DNA of 64,000 nt from contig NZ_SOMN01000022.1 in assembly GCF_004564235.1 (NCBI RefSeq), forward strand, positions 17,045 through 81,044, read 5' to 3'. Below are positions 8,988-17,472 of this stretch, piece after piece. The first letter of the stretch is position 1, and every line of letters begins with the position of its first letter. The position numbers and the translations under genes are program-made. This DNA is from Cohnella luojiensis. Lineage in GTDB: Bacteria > Bacillota > Bacilli > Paenibacillales > Paenibacillaceae. Under the pieces are notes generated by a model. It was not told the DNA's origin and searched no databases. It was given only the letters and a program-made list of their open reading frames with translations.

Positions 8988-9148
8988 AGGTTTGCCTTCT
9001 TCTCTTTATCAGCTTTATTTGCCTCTATTAGTCGATAGATCTGGCATTCTATCAGATTACCTGAGAAATCCTTGCAATTCAACGGTAATTAACTTCCAGT
9101 ATCTCGCATAATTTCCGGATTCATCAACCATAATATTGGCAGATCCTT

Positions 9149-10180
9149 CTAACTCTCCAACTTCTCGAGTCGTTCCAATAACTCCGATTGCGAGAACCCT
9201 TCACCAATGAACACGGCCACGTTGTTGACGGATTTCTGCGGGGTAATTCTCAGGAAATCGACTTCTTTGTAAGCGTATTGGAACAGGAAAAGACTTGCGG
9301 TATCACGGAAGGTAACGATACCCTTCGCACGATAGATGCTCTCGGGCAATTGCTTCAGGAAGTTTTCAAAAGCAACGCTATCGATAGCGCTTTGAAAATA
9401 ATAAGTTACGACGTTAACGTGATCATGAAATTCGGAAACGATGGAATGTTGGTGATGATCGTGATGGTGGTGAACATGATCGTCTTTATGATCGTGATTG
9501 CAGTGCTCATCATGAACATGAATAGGTGCCGACTCTTGCGCATGCCTATGCATATGTGCGTGCAAGGGCTGAGTTTCCGCATAGAGGACGGCAGGGTCAA
9601 GCTCTCCTCTAGTTGTTACGATTACCTTCGCCGCGGAATTCCAAGACGCTAACGCTTCTTGCAGCTCTGTTAAATCCTCTGTCTGGACAAGATCAACCTT
9701 GTTAAGCACCAGGATGTTGGCCGCGCGGATTTGTTCCTTCATCAGCTTGAACGTCTTACCCGATCCGATACGCATTCTGTCCAGCAGGTGCCTGCTATCT
9801 ACGACCGTTACGACATTCTTAAGTTCCAACTTGGCATATAAAGATGCCTCCGTAATGCCGTCCATAATCTCGAGCGGCTGCGCTACTCCCGTTGATTCGA
9901 TCCAGATGACTTCGGGCTTATGCTCCCGAGCTAACTCAACGAGTTCCAATCCTAGATCTCCGCGGCTTGTGCAACAAATACAGCCGCCAAGCAATTCTGA
10001 CATCGGAATGTCCGCCTCGATAAGTTGTCCTTCAATGTTGACGTCTCCGACCTCATTCAGGAGAATCGCCGGTTTAATGCCTTTCGTCTTGGCGTGGTCT
10101 AATATTCGGTTTAATATCGTTGTTTTGCCGCTCCCAAGAAACCCTGTCAGCACGTAAACGGGGATAATGCTGTCATTCAT
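9149..10180 (-). CDS. CobW/ZNG1-type G3E GTPase, putative zinc chaperone
   Basis: 343 residues from the ATG at 10180 (SD GGAGGAG). An upstream in-frame ATG at 10231 is rejected because it lies inside the terminator of the previous gene. Walker A GFLGSGKTT (13-21), the metal-binding GCICC (C67, C69, C70), NKVD as the guanine-specificity motif, and a histidine-rich insert at about 205-250 with some 20 His. The C-terminal CobW domain is complete. The family hands Zn or Co to client metalloproteins; the His-rich insert suggests zinc storage or delivery. No Zur-like box is visible nearby. Confidence 0.88.
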   Translation of the reverse strand: MNDSIIPVYVLTGFLGSGKTTILNRILDHAKTKGIKPAILLNEVGDVNIEGQLIEADIPMSELLGGCICCTSRGDLGLELVELAREHKPEVIWIESTGVAQPLEIMDGITEASLYAKLELKNVVTVVDSRHLLDRMRIGSGKTFKLMKEQIRAANILVLNKVDLVQTEDLTELQEALASWNSAAKVIVTTRGELDPAVLYAETQPLHAHMHRHAQESAPIHVHDEHCNHDHKDDHVHHHHDHHQHSIVSEFHDHVNVVTYYFQSAIDSVAFENFLKQLPESIYRAKGIVTFRDTASLFLFQYAYKEVDFLRITPQKSVNNVAVFIGEGFSQSELLERLEKLES

Positions 10181-10213
10181 CAAGCCTTTCTCCTCCACTC
10201 TAATCCCATGAGC

Positions 10214-10243
10214 AAAGCCTCCCCGCTTCAACGGAGAGGCTTT
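10214..10243 (-). terminator. Terminator after the aldo-keto reductase
   Basis: Stem AAAGCCTCyCCG of 12 bp with a six-base loop. Only a short T-run follows on the minus strand (TTTGCTC), so it may be leaky. Confidence 0.6.
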
Positions 10244-10258
10244 CTATAGCTTCCAGCG

Positions 10259-11170
10259 TTATGCGTCTTGCCTATGACCCGCTTCCACGAGCTCGACCGC
10301 GGCAGCATTGGCTTCCACCTGCGCGACGTCCTTGCATCCGGGTATTACGGATGTGACGGCGGGATGCTTCAAGCACCAAGCCAGAGCCCAAGCAGCCATA
10401 TCCGTTCCTTGCGGAACCTCATCATTGCGAATCGCTTCTGCCTCTTGTATCTGCCGATCTAACTGGTCCGCGTCTCTTCTCGATCTAACGTCGTCCGAAG
10501 CGAACTTAGCTCCGGGCTTGTATTTGCCACTAAGCAAACCGCTCGCGAGCGGAACTCTCGCCAACACTCCCAAATTCTGTTCTATGCACGAAGGAAATAC
10601 TTCCTTCTCAGGCTTGCGATCCAACCGATTATATACGACCTGGATGGCGCCCGCTTTAACCTTGGTTGCTTGGGAGGTTTGGTGAATATTCTCGTTAGAG
10701 CCGATGGATATGCCAAGATGACGAATCTTGCCGGCTTGAACTTGCCTGCTTAGTACATTCCACAATTCCTCTTGATCGAAAGCAGCATCCGGTCCGGAAT
10801 GAAACTGATAAAGATCGATATAATCCGTTTTCAAAGACTTCAGGGACAACTCAAGCTGATGAATGACGTCCTTAGGCTCGAACACGTCGGTACGGTCGAA
10901 ATGACGGTGAAAATGATGGCCGAACTTCGTCGCGACGATCCAATCCAGGCGGTTTCCTTGAATGGCTTCGCCGATCAGCGATTCAGATAAATGATCGCCG
11001 TAACACTCGGCCGTGTCGATCAGATTGATCCCTAGTTCTTTGGCCTTGCCGAGAATGGCATTGACCTCCTGCCGCTCATAGCTTCGGCCCCATTCCCCAC
11101 CGAACTGCCAGGTCCCTACGCCAACGACGGACACTTTCAATCCCGTCTGGCCAAGCACTCTATATTTCAT
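10259..11170 (-). CDS. Aldo/keto reductase
   Basis: 303 residues, a complete (alpha/beta)8 NADPH-dependent reductase. The tetrad is visible: Asp in LIDTAECYG (about 51), the Tyr in the same stretch, Lys in IVATKFGHHF (about 83) and His in YQFHSGPD (about 124). The C-terminal cofactor motif VTSVIPGCKDVAQVEAN is present. Substrate cannot be told. SD AGAGGTGA. Fifteen bases separate it from the YbjQ-like gene upstream, so the two are probably one transcript. Confidence 0.9.
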   Translation of the reverse strand: MKYRVLGQTGLKVSVVGVGTWQFGGEWGRSYERQEVNAILGKAKELGINLIDTAECYGDHLSESLIGEAIQGNRLDWIVATKFGHHFHRHFDRTDVFEPKDVIHQLELSLKSLKTDYIDLYQFHSGPDAAFDQEELWNVLSRQVQAGKIRHLGISIGSNENIHQTSQATKVKAGAIQVVYNRLDRKPEKEVFPSCIEQNLGVLARVPLASGLLSGKYKPGAKFASDDVRSRRDADQLDRQIQEAEAIRNDEVPQGTDMAAWALAWCLKHPAVTSVIPGCKDVAQVEANAAAVELVEAGHRQDA

Positions 11171-11184
11171 ATCGCTTTCACCTC

Positions 11185-11502
11185 TTATTCGTCTATGCGA
11201 ACGGCCGTTCCGCTAACGGCAACCATCAACATGCCGTCACGGATGACCTCATAATCAACATCGACTCCGACAACCGCGTTTGCGCCTAAACTCTGCGCTT
11301 GGCTCGTCATCTCGGAAACTGCGATATCCCGCGCTTCCTTCAGCTTGCTTTCGTAAGTACCGGAACGACCACCGACTACATCGGTGATGGAGGCAAGAAA
11401 ATCCCGGAAAATATTTGCTCCCATGATCGTTTCGCCTGTGACCAACCCATGATAAGCCGTTATGCGGTAACCTTCCACGTTAGGCGTTGTCGTTATCAGC
11501 AA
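11185..11502 (-). CDS. YbjQ-like protein (UPF0145, heavy-metal-binding domain family)
   Basis: 105 residues, the standard length. Starts with a TTG (11502), supported by GAAGGAGG seven bases upstream. Typical family features: [17 protein letters not shown], then [14 protein letters not shown], then the core [13 protein letters not shown] and AVSGTAVRI. The family forms pentameric beta-structures of unknown function, sometimes called putative metal-binding. Confidence 0.85.
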   Translation of the reverse strand: MLITTTPNVEGYRITAYHGLVTGETIMGANIFRDFLASITDVVGGRSGTYESKLKEARDIAVSEMTSQAQSLGANAVVGVDVDYEVIRDGMLMVAVSGTAVRIDE

Positions 11503-11568
11503 TCGAATTCCTCCTTCGAATCGTGAACTTCGCCCTTATTTTACCATAGGGCTGGTGACGAACCAAAT

Positions 11569-13533
11569 TCAAGACAGGTATTGACTGTTTCCGTATACTT
11601 GCAAAAAATGTTCCTTCGCCCGGGTCCTCATCTCGTCGTCGAAACCCCGGATTTCGTTCAGCATCTCGAACCTGTCGCCGTACGGCTTCTCGCCCCCGGC
11701 ATAAAGCAACCACTGCGCTAAATCGTCCGTCGCGCGAATTCGATCGAATGAATGATGATACCATAATGACGCTCGTTCTAAGTATGCTTGAGCCTCGAAC
11801 GGGTTGAGCTCGATGACCTTCGAGAAAGAAGCGATAGCCTCGTCGTGACGGTCAAGGTGGTTATAGATCAAGCCTAGATTGTAATGACCCTGCGAGTCAT
11901 CCGGCAGCAGCTCGGAGTAGGCTAGCGAATCGATAAGAGCGGCTTCATGATCATCCAGCCGATATTGAATCAATCCTCTAAGCCAAGTCAACCTCGCATG
12001 ATTTCCATCCAGCTGCAATCCCCGATTGCAATCCGCAAGCGCGTCCGTTATACGCTCGGCGGCGAAACGGCTGCGGGCGCGGCGGTCATAGATTTGGGGA
12101 TTATCCGGCTCCTGCGCCAACGCCCGCGAATACTCCGCCTCGGCTAGTTCCCAATTCCCCATACCCGCGTAGAGTTCGCCAAGCGCATATGCGGTTTTGC
12201 TTTCTTTCAGCAGGCTCTCATCAAGCTTAATCGCCGACTGGATATCCATCATCGCCTCTTCATACCGGTCCTCCATGTATCGCGAGAAGCTTCGGCGCAT
12301 ATAGAAGTCGGCCGTTTCTTCGAGTTGCAGAGCTTTAGTATAAGCTTGCTCCGCTTCCCCGTAACGATCCGCATCGATGTTGATTTCCGCGTTTTGTTTC
12401 CAGTTCAAAGGATCGTTTGGCTCCATATCCGTCAACTCTTCATTTTCCTTACGTGCTTCCTCATCTCGTCCCGCTTCCCGGTAGGCATCCGCTAACCAGA
12501 ACCGAACGACAGTATGCTCGGGAAAATGCTTCTTGGCCGACTGGAGCATAGAAATCATCTCGTCGTGCGTTCCCAAGGTCCTGTACGCGGTGCTTAGCTC
12601 CATATACGCAGGCAACCATAAAGGATTGTTTTCCTTTAAGAGGGTTAGTACTTCCACCGCCTCCGAATGGCGATCAAGCTGCCTGAGCAGACTGCCTTTG
12701 CGAAGCTGCAGCTCGGCCGCGTTCGGATATTGCCGTAATGCTTCGTCAACCGACGATAACGCTGCGTCGAGTTCGCCTTTGGCTTCGTGCAGCTTTGATT
12801 CGAACAACCGGAAACCGTACTCGTCTTGCGCTCCCTTGAGGAAGCTTGCAACTGCAGCAGGAGAGTAATTCGTTCGCTCCTTTAGCATGGCAGCTCCGAG
12901 ATCGCTCAGTCTGCGCCATTCATCTTGGAGCTTAATCCCTTTGGATAACGCGTCTTGAGCCTCTTCCGTCTTGTTCATTTGTTCCAATGCTTGCGCTTGC
13001 CGGAAATAATAGTGAGGAATCGCCTTAGCCGGATTGGATGCGGACTCCCGATAACAGGCCTCCGCTTCGGCAAAACTCCCCATCTTCATGTAGACATTGC
13101 CCATCTCGTAATAAGTGGAAGCCTTCGAATCTTCCCTTCTCTCCAACGCTTCTTTGAAGTCGCGCACCGATAACTCGTATTCCCCTCTGTCATGATGGGT
13201 TATCGCTCTCGTGTACCAATAAATATAAGGCCCGGAGTCAAGCAGAATAGCGTCATTCAAGTCCGCTATAGCTTCCTCTTCTTTACCCATTTCGTTGTAG
13301 ATGTGCGCTCTCCGCTCGTAAGCGTGCGCATGCTGTTCTTTAGCGAGCAGCTTTGACAGCACATCGACGGCTTGCTCTGATTTTCCGCTGTCGTGCAACA
13401 ATCCCGCATAGTCGACTCGCTCGTCGGATGACATGCGGACAACGCCCCATCTTTCGTACCAACGGAGAGATTGTTGCAACTTCTGCCGCTTATGTAACCT
13501 TTTTGCCATCCAACGGGCAATCGAGTAAACCAC
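11569..13533 (-). CDS. Tetratricopeptide repeat protein
   Basis: About 654 residues made almost entirely of TPR units (for example AEQAYTKALQLEETADFYMRRS and GHYNLGLIYNHLDRHDEAIASF), roughly fifteen repeats. No enzyme domain, signal peptide or membrane segment. Probably a cytoplasmic scaffold; partner unknown. Start choice: an ATG at 13539 touches the AGGAGGG, whereas GTG at 13533 has ideal spacing, so I prefer the latter. Confidence 0.8.
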   Translation of the reverse strand: MVYSIARWMAKRLHKRQKLQQSLRWYERWGVVRMSSDERVDYAGLLHDSGKSEQAVDVLSKLLAKEQHAHAYERRAHIYNEMGKEEEAIADLNDAILLDSGPYIYWYTRAITHHDRGEYELSVRDFKEALERREDSKASTYYEMGNVYMKMGSFAEAEACYRESASNPAKAIPHYYFRQAQALEQMNKTEEAQDALSKGIKLQDEWRRLSDLGAAMLKERTNYSPAAVASFLKGAQDEYGFRLFESKLHEAKGELDAALSSVDEALRQYPNAAELQLRKGSLLRQLDRHSEAVEVLTLLKENNPLWLPAYMELSTAYRTLGTHDEMISMLQSAKKHFPEHTVVRFWLADAYREAGRDEEARKENEELTDMEPNDPLNWKQNAEINIDADRYGEAEQAYTKALQLEETADFYMRRSFSRYMEDRYEEAMMDIQSAIKLDESLLKESKTAYALGELYAGMGNWELAEAEYSRALAQEPDNPQIYDRRARSRFAAERITDALADCNRGLQLDGNHARLTWLRGLIQYRLDDHEAALIDSLAYSELLPDDSQGHYNLGLIYNHLDRHDEAIASFSKVIELNPFEAQAYLERASLWYHHSFDRIRATDDLAQWLLYAGGEKPYGDRFEMLNEIRGFDDEMRTRAKEHFLQVYGNSQYLS

Positions 13534-13554
13534 AGGCATCCCTCCTTTTGAAGC

Positions 13555-13582
13555 AAAAGCTGCCGAGGGTCTCGGCAGCTTC
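13555..13582 (-). terminator. Terminator after the 171-codon hypothetical gene
   Basis: AAGCTGCCGAG / CTCGGCAGCTT perfect 11-bp stem with a three-base loop, minus-strand TTTTGCTT. It overlaps the upstream region of the TPR gene. Confidence 0.8.
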
Positions 13583-13592
13583 GTTATTTCGT

Positions 13593-14108
13593 TTACTCTC
13601 CCGTTACTCCCATTCCTTCTTCAACGGCAAACTCGAAGTCGTCGATGTCGAACAATTGCACGGGAATGGCGTTCTGTACCACTTTATCCTGAAATTCGAT
13701 TTGATCGGTCAGCACCGGACTTTGCAAGCGAAGAGACAGTAAGATAATTTCCGTTTCGATAGGGTCGAACAGTTCTCCGTACTGCATGTTCTCCGATGCG
13801 TTCACGATGACCAATGTAACATGTTCGTTGATCGGCAACGGCGGGCTTTCTCTCCAAGGAGCCATAAGCGCGCGCTCTATCTTCTTCTTATTAAACGGAT
13901 CTTCGAAGTAACTAATCATTTCTCCGATCTTTAATTTCACATAAGCGTCATCTTCAGCCTCCGGCATAACCGGCTCGGGACTGTCTTTCATATCGTAGAG
14001 CTCCATCACCGATGTATAAGGTATCCTGTATTCGACAGGATGTTTCGGCTGGAGCAGTTGCCCATAGATCGCGATCATTACTGCCTCCATGACAAAACGC
14101 CGACTCAT
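13593..14108 (-). CDS. Hypothetical protein, apparently conserved in Paenibacillaceae
   Basis: 171 residues, acidic, no signal peptide or membrane span. Contains VEYRIPYTSVMELYDMKD, a KKIERALMAPW segment and a VTLVIVNASENMQYGELFDPIETE stretch. I cannot place it in a named family; similar sequences have been labelled 'ADP-heptose synthase' in some annotations, but nothing here supports a nucleotidyltransferase. SD GGAGGG ten bases before the ATG. Own terminator; divergent from the gene at 14253. Confidence 0.7.
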   Translation of the reverse strand: MSRRFVMEAVMIAIYGQLLQPKHPVEYRIPYTSVMELYDMKDSPEPVMPEAEDDAYVKLKIGEMISYFEDPFNKKKIERALMAPWRESPPLPINEHVTLVIVNASENMQYGELFDPIETEIILLSLRLQSPVLTDQIEFQDKVVQNAIPVQLFDIDDFEFAVEEGMGVTGE

Positions 14109-14252
14109 TTTACGTTGTCCCTCCCATAAAGCTTTCCGCGGTCTAGCGCATTGTTTCTCATTATATCATAAAATGATGGGCGGAATGCCACACGATGCCG
14201 TATAATATTCAAAGATTGTTGCCATTCTATCTCTGTTAAGGGGCTGTCTGGA

Positions 14253-14765
14253 ATGTCTGAATCGACCTTTCAACATTATATGCGAATCGCTCGGCAAGAA
14301 TCAGAGCAAACGTTTAGATTGTCCATGGAGGATGCGGGTTATTTCACCTTCTTTACGTTTCTGGAAGACTTCCGCAACGGATTGAAGTCTTACTCTGACG
14401 AGGATAGCTCACTGTATCTTGCAAAGCTGGAACGGGTTCGCGATCTGTTCCCGGCACCCGAACGCTTCAGCCCGTCCTGGAGCGGGATCTGGGACGAATT
14501 CAAGCTCATTATTCGCTCCAAGAACGAAACTCTCTCTGTTATTCCCCCGGAGCGCAGGGATGGAGAGTGGCAAATCCTGCTCGACAATCCTTACTCCCAT
14601 CAACAGGTCGTTTGCTATCCAAGCCTCGCTTTTCTCGAAGCGGCTTATATGTATGGCTATTTCCAAAAAGAGCTCAAGCCTCACGAACGCCTGCGATTGC
14701 AGAAGGTGAACGATCTCTTGTCAACGAATGGCCGCAAAGAGGCTTCCCTTTTTCCAGATACATAG
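14253..14765 (+). CDS. Hypothetical protein
   Basis: 170 residues, mostly helical by composition, soluble, no recognisable motif. Segments DAGYFTFFTFLEDFRNGLKSY and SFLEAAYMYGYFQKELKPHERL-like helices suggest a small helical domain. SD AAGGGG nine bases before the ATG. The next gene (serine hydrolase) starts 30 bp downstream on the same strand, so they may form an operon. Confidence 0.65.
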   Translation: MSESTFQHYMRIARQESEQTFRLSMEDAGYFTFFTFLEDFRNGLKSYSDEDSSLYLAKLERVRDLFPAPERFSPSWSGIWDEFKLIIRSKNETLSVIPPERRDGEWQILLDNPYSHQQVVCYPSLAFLEAAYMYGYFQKELKPHERLRLQKVNDLLSTNGRKEASLFPDT

Positions 14766-14795
14766 ATCGACTATACTCTATTGCCCAGGTGAATA

Positions 14796-15746
14796 ATGAG
14801 TCCGAATATACAAAAGTCATTCCTTGATATAGAGCAACTATCGCAGCAAGTATCCAGAACCAAAATCGACTACTGCGAGGTTATCCAAAGCGGTCAGGTC
14901 TTATTTACCCATACACGCAACTCCCATTCCAAAGACAAGCTTCACAAGATTAATTCGGTTACGAAAAGCGTTCTCTCCTTGCTTATCGGCATAGCGATTG
15001 ATCGCGGGGAACTAGAAAATATCGAAGCTTCGATCTCCGATTATTTTCCCGATGTCAAACAGACTCTTAAACAAGATGTTACGATCGAACACTTGCTTAC
15101 GATGACACCCGGCTGGGACTGGCAGGAGATGGGCGATTGGGGCGGCCTTCCGTCTCCCATGATCAATAGTCCGAATTGGGTCAATTTCATCTTAGCCCAA
15201 CCGATGAAATATTCACCCGGGAAAAGGATGTTCTACGATTCGGGGTGCTCGCACCTCTTAAGCGCGATCTTGCAAAAGGTTACGGGGTTGAAGACTGCGG
15301 AGTATGCGGAGAAATATTTGTTCAAGCCTTTGGGGATCGAGCAATACCGATGGTATTCGGACGCCAAAGGCATCGTAATCGGCGGCTTCGGACTGGAGCT
15401 GAAAGCGCCGGACCTTATGAAGATCGGCAAGCTGGCGTTGGGAAAAGGATACTTGAATGGCTCGCGGATCGTTCCCGAGAGATGGATTGCCGATAGCACC
15501 AACGCTCATCATCATACCTACGATCATATCGGTTCCTATGGCTATCATTGGTGGATCGTGGCAAGCGACGACAAGCCGACATCGCCTGCTTGTTATTTCG
15601 CCATGGGTTACGGCGGGCAGTACATCTTCGTCGTTCCCGAGCACGAGCTTATCGCCGTATTCGCCAGCACGTTATACAAACATACGTTTCTCCCCTATCG
15701 GCTGTTCAAAGAACTTATTTATTCTAGGTTGATCCAGGCCAAATAA
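14796..15746 (+). CDS. Serine hydrolase, class C beta-lactamase / penicillin-binding protein-like
   Basis: 316 residues. The nucleophile motif SVTKSVLSLLIG (SxxK, about 49-60) and the second motif YDSGCSH (YxS/N type, about 147) are present, as is HGGG-like GYGGQYI near the C-terminus. No signal peptide, so cytoplasmic; such proteins are esterases or peptidases rather than resistance enzymes. SD AGGTG close to the ATG. Its last 28 bp overlap tail-to-tail with the lipoprotein gene on the other strand. Confidence 0.85.
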   Translation: MSPNIQKSFLDIEQLSQQVSRTKIDYCEVIQSGQVLFTHTRNSHSKDKLHKINSVTKSVLSLLIGIAIDRGELENIEASISDYFPDVKQTLKQDVTIEHLLTMTPGWDWQEMGDWGGLPSPMINSPNWVNFILAQPMKYSPGKRMFYDSGCSHLLSAILQKVTGLKTAEYAEKYLFKPLGIEQYRWYSDAKGIVIGGFGLELKAPDLMKIGKLALGKGYLNGSRIVPERWIADSTNAHHHTYDHIGSYGYHWWIVASDDKPTSPACYFAMGYGGQYIFVVPEHELIAVFASTLYKHTFLPYRLFKELIYSRLIQAK

Positions 15747-17086
15747 GTATCATCGCTGTTAGGTCTCCCAACGAGAATAATCACCTGATGCGACGACGGT
15801 AACCACTGAAGTCTTCTAATGTCCAAATAATCGTTCGTCAGCAACTTTGGATTAGAACCATCGGCTAAGCTTAAGATAACTTTGCTCCCTTGAACCTTGT
15901 CGTAGATGCTTGACCCCATTGTTCCGATCGAGTACGCAAGATATTTGCCATCCGGCGAGAACGCGAAGGAATGCAATCCGTACCAGCCGCCGTCCTCGCC
16001 GGCGCCGTAGAAGGGTTCGTAACTTTCCTTTGATTTTCCGAAATCCGGATTCTTCCGGGAATATTCATCCCATCCGTCCCCCCAAGGCTGCTCTATTAAC
16101 GCGTTTCCATCCTCATCGTAGATGACGAATTGACCTTCGGTGGAAACCAATAATTGTTTCAGTATCGGATTATAAGCATGGTTCGAATAATTCGAAATGT
16201 CATCCATGTAGATTTGCTTCTCCTGATTGGTATACAGATTTACGACCTTTAATCCGATGACATCGTCGAATCCGTTATCGGCCAGAATCGTTTTACCTGG
16301 AGTCAGCCACCGAATCCCGCCCCAAAAACCCTCTTCGAACGACAGTTTTTTAGTTTTTCGCGATTCAACGTCGAATATAGCCAATGTCGTCGCTTCTCCG
16401 GCGCCATCTCCTAATTGAACCCCTGTTGAGGCTAGATACACGAACTGACTACCATCCGGAAACCATAACGGTTGCCGATCCTGATTCCCCTGGGTCCACC
16501 TTTCTTGTTTTCCTGTCTTCTGTTCCACGCCCCAAATCCCTTGATCCGCTTTAACGATTGCCGACCAAGTCTTATCAGGGCTTAACTGTTCATAAGGATC
16601 CGTTTCTCTTATGGATTGCCTAGAAATCGCATAACCATTGCTAGTCCCATCGAGATAAGTACTAAACCGAACCGTTCCTCCATCTTCACCCTCAACCTTA
16701 ACGTACCGAAAGGAATTCACATCTATTTGTTCGTTACCTTCCCAGAGGACGGCGGATTTATCTTCTTCGCTTTCGTATGTCCACAATTGGTTTTGCCGGC
16801 TTACTGGATCGATTGCAATGTACAAAAATTCCGTATCTGTTAATGCCATTAAATAATCAGGCGAGACTCCAGTTGGACTAAGCTTTACGAAATGGTCAAA
16901 ATTTCGGCTCAAAACTTCCACAAAATCTTGAACGGATACGGATGCGGATGCAGATGGCTGCAGTTCTTTTACAGAATCGGATGACAACGGCGATGGCGAC
17001 ATTGATGCTTGCTGCGGTGTATTCTGACAAGCTATTAAACTAAGTGATAATACCCCGATTACTCCGAAAGATTTGACTAAACCCAA
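15719..17086 (-). CDS. Lipoprotein with TolB-like beta-propeller
   Basis: 455 residues. A lipoprotein signal peptide ends in LIAC (Cys20), followed by a Ser/Pro-rich linker and a chain of beta-propeller blades such as FAFSPDGKYLAYS and PLWFPDGSQFVYL. Likely tethered to the outer face of the membrane; ligand unknown. The start appears to be TTG at 17086 behind a G-rich SD. The 3' end overlaps the convergent serine hydrolase gene by 28 bp. Confidence 0.8.
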   Translation of the reverse strand: MGLVKSFGVIGVLSLSLIACQNTPQQASMSPSPLSSDSVKELQPSASASVSVQDFVEVLSRNFDHFVKLSPTGVSPDYLMALTDTEFLYIAIDPVSRQNQLWTYESEEDKSAVLWEGNEQIDVNSFRYVKVEGEDGGTVRFSTYLDGTSNGYAISRQSIRETDPYEQLSPDKTWSAIVKADQGIWGVEQKTGKQERWTQGNQDRQPLWFPDGSQFVYLASTGVQLGDGAGEATTLAIFDVESRKTKKLSFEEGFWGGIRWLTPGKTILADNGFDDVIGLKVVNLYTNQEKQIYMDDISNYSNHAYNPILKQLLVSTEGQFVIYDEDGNALIEQPWGDGWDEYSRKNPDFGKSKESYEPFYGAGEDGGWYGLHSFAFSPDGKYLAYSIGTMGSSIYDKVQGSKVILSLADGSNPKLLTNDYLDIRRLQWLPSSHQVIILVGRPNSDDTYLAWINLE

Positions 17087-17108
17087 TGTTCTCAGCCCCC
17101 CAACGGCA

Positions 17109-17139
17109 AACCCCCTCGGAATCTTTCTCCAAGGGGGTT
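17109..17139 (-). terminator. Terminator after the small gene following the oxidoreductase
   Basis: AACCCCCTyGGA 12-bp stem with a short loop; only TTT follows on the minus strand. It ends close to the TTG of the lipoprotein gene. Confidence 0.55.
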
Positions 17140-17154
17140 GGATAATTCATGCTT

Positions 17155-17454
17155 TTAAACCTTCCTTGCGGTCATCACGCCGTCACGATAAGCCACTACC
17201 CTTGACGGATCGTTGCGAAGCTTCACGTTCGCCATTTTCGCTTCGTGCTCGGTCAACTCCAGAGGTAACCAGTCTTCAAGCTGCCCAGCAGGATCTGCAC
17301 GCTCGATGCCCGCTCCCGCCAAGGCTTCGGCCATTTGCGCCGAGCTTGGCGGTTCATCCCATAGTAACAACCCGTAATAAGCCAGTTTATATCCATTGCG
17401 CTGAACGCAGGCAAGCAAAGTGCCCGTAGGCGAATGTCTCATCATGTAAGGCAT
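17155..17454 (-). CDS. Hypothetical protein downstream of the 2-oxoacid:ferredoxin oxidoreductase
   Basis: About 99 residues from ATG 17454 (an in-frame GTG at 17466 directly abuts the AAAGG). No recognised domain; contains GTLLACVQRNGYKLAYYGLLLWDEPPSS and an ELTEHEAKMANVKLRN segment. Lies 18 bp after the oxidoreductase alpha-beta gene on the same strand, so it is probably the third gene of that operon. Confidence 0.6.
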   Translation of the reverse strand: MPYMMRHSPTGTLLACVQRNGYKLAYYGLLLWDEPPSSAQMAEALAGAGIERADPAGQLEDWLPLELTEHEAKMANVKLRNDPSRVVAYRDGVMTARKV

Positions 17455-17472
17455 GGGAACGGGCACCCTTTC

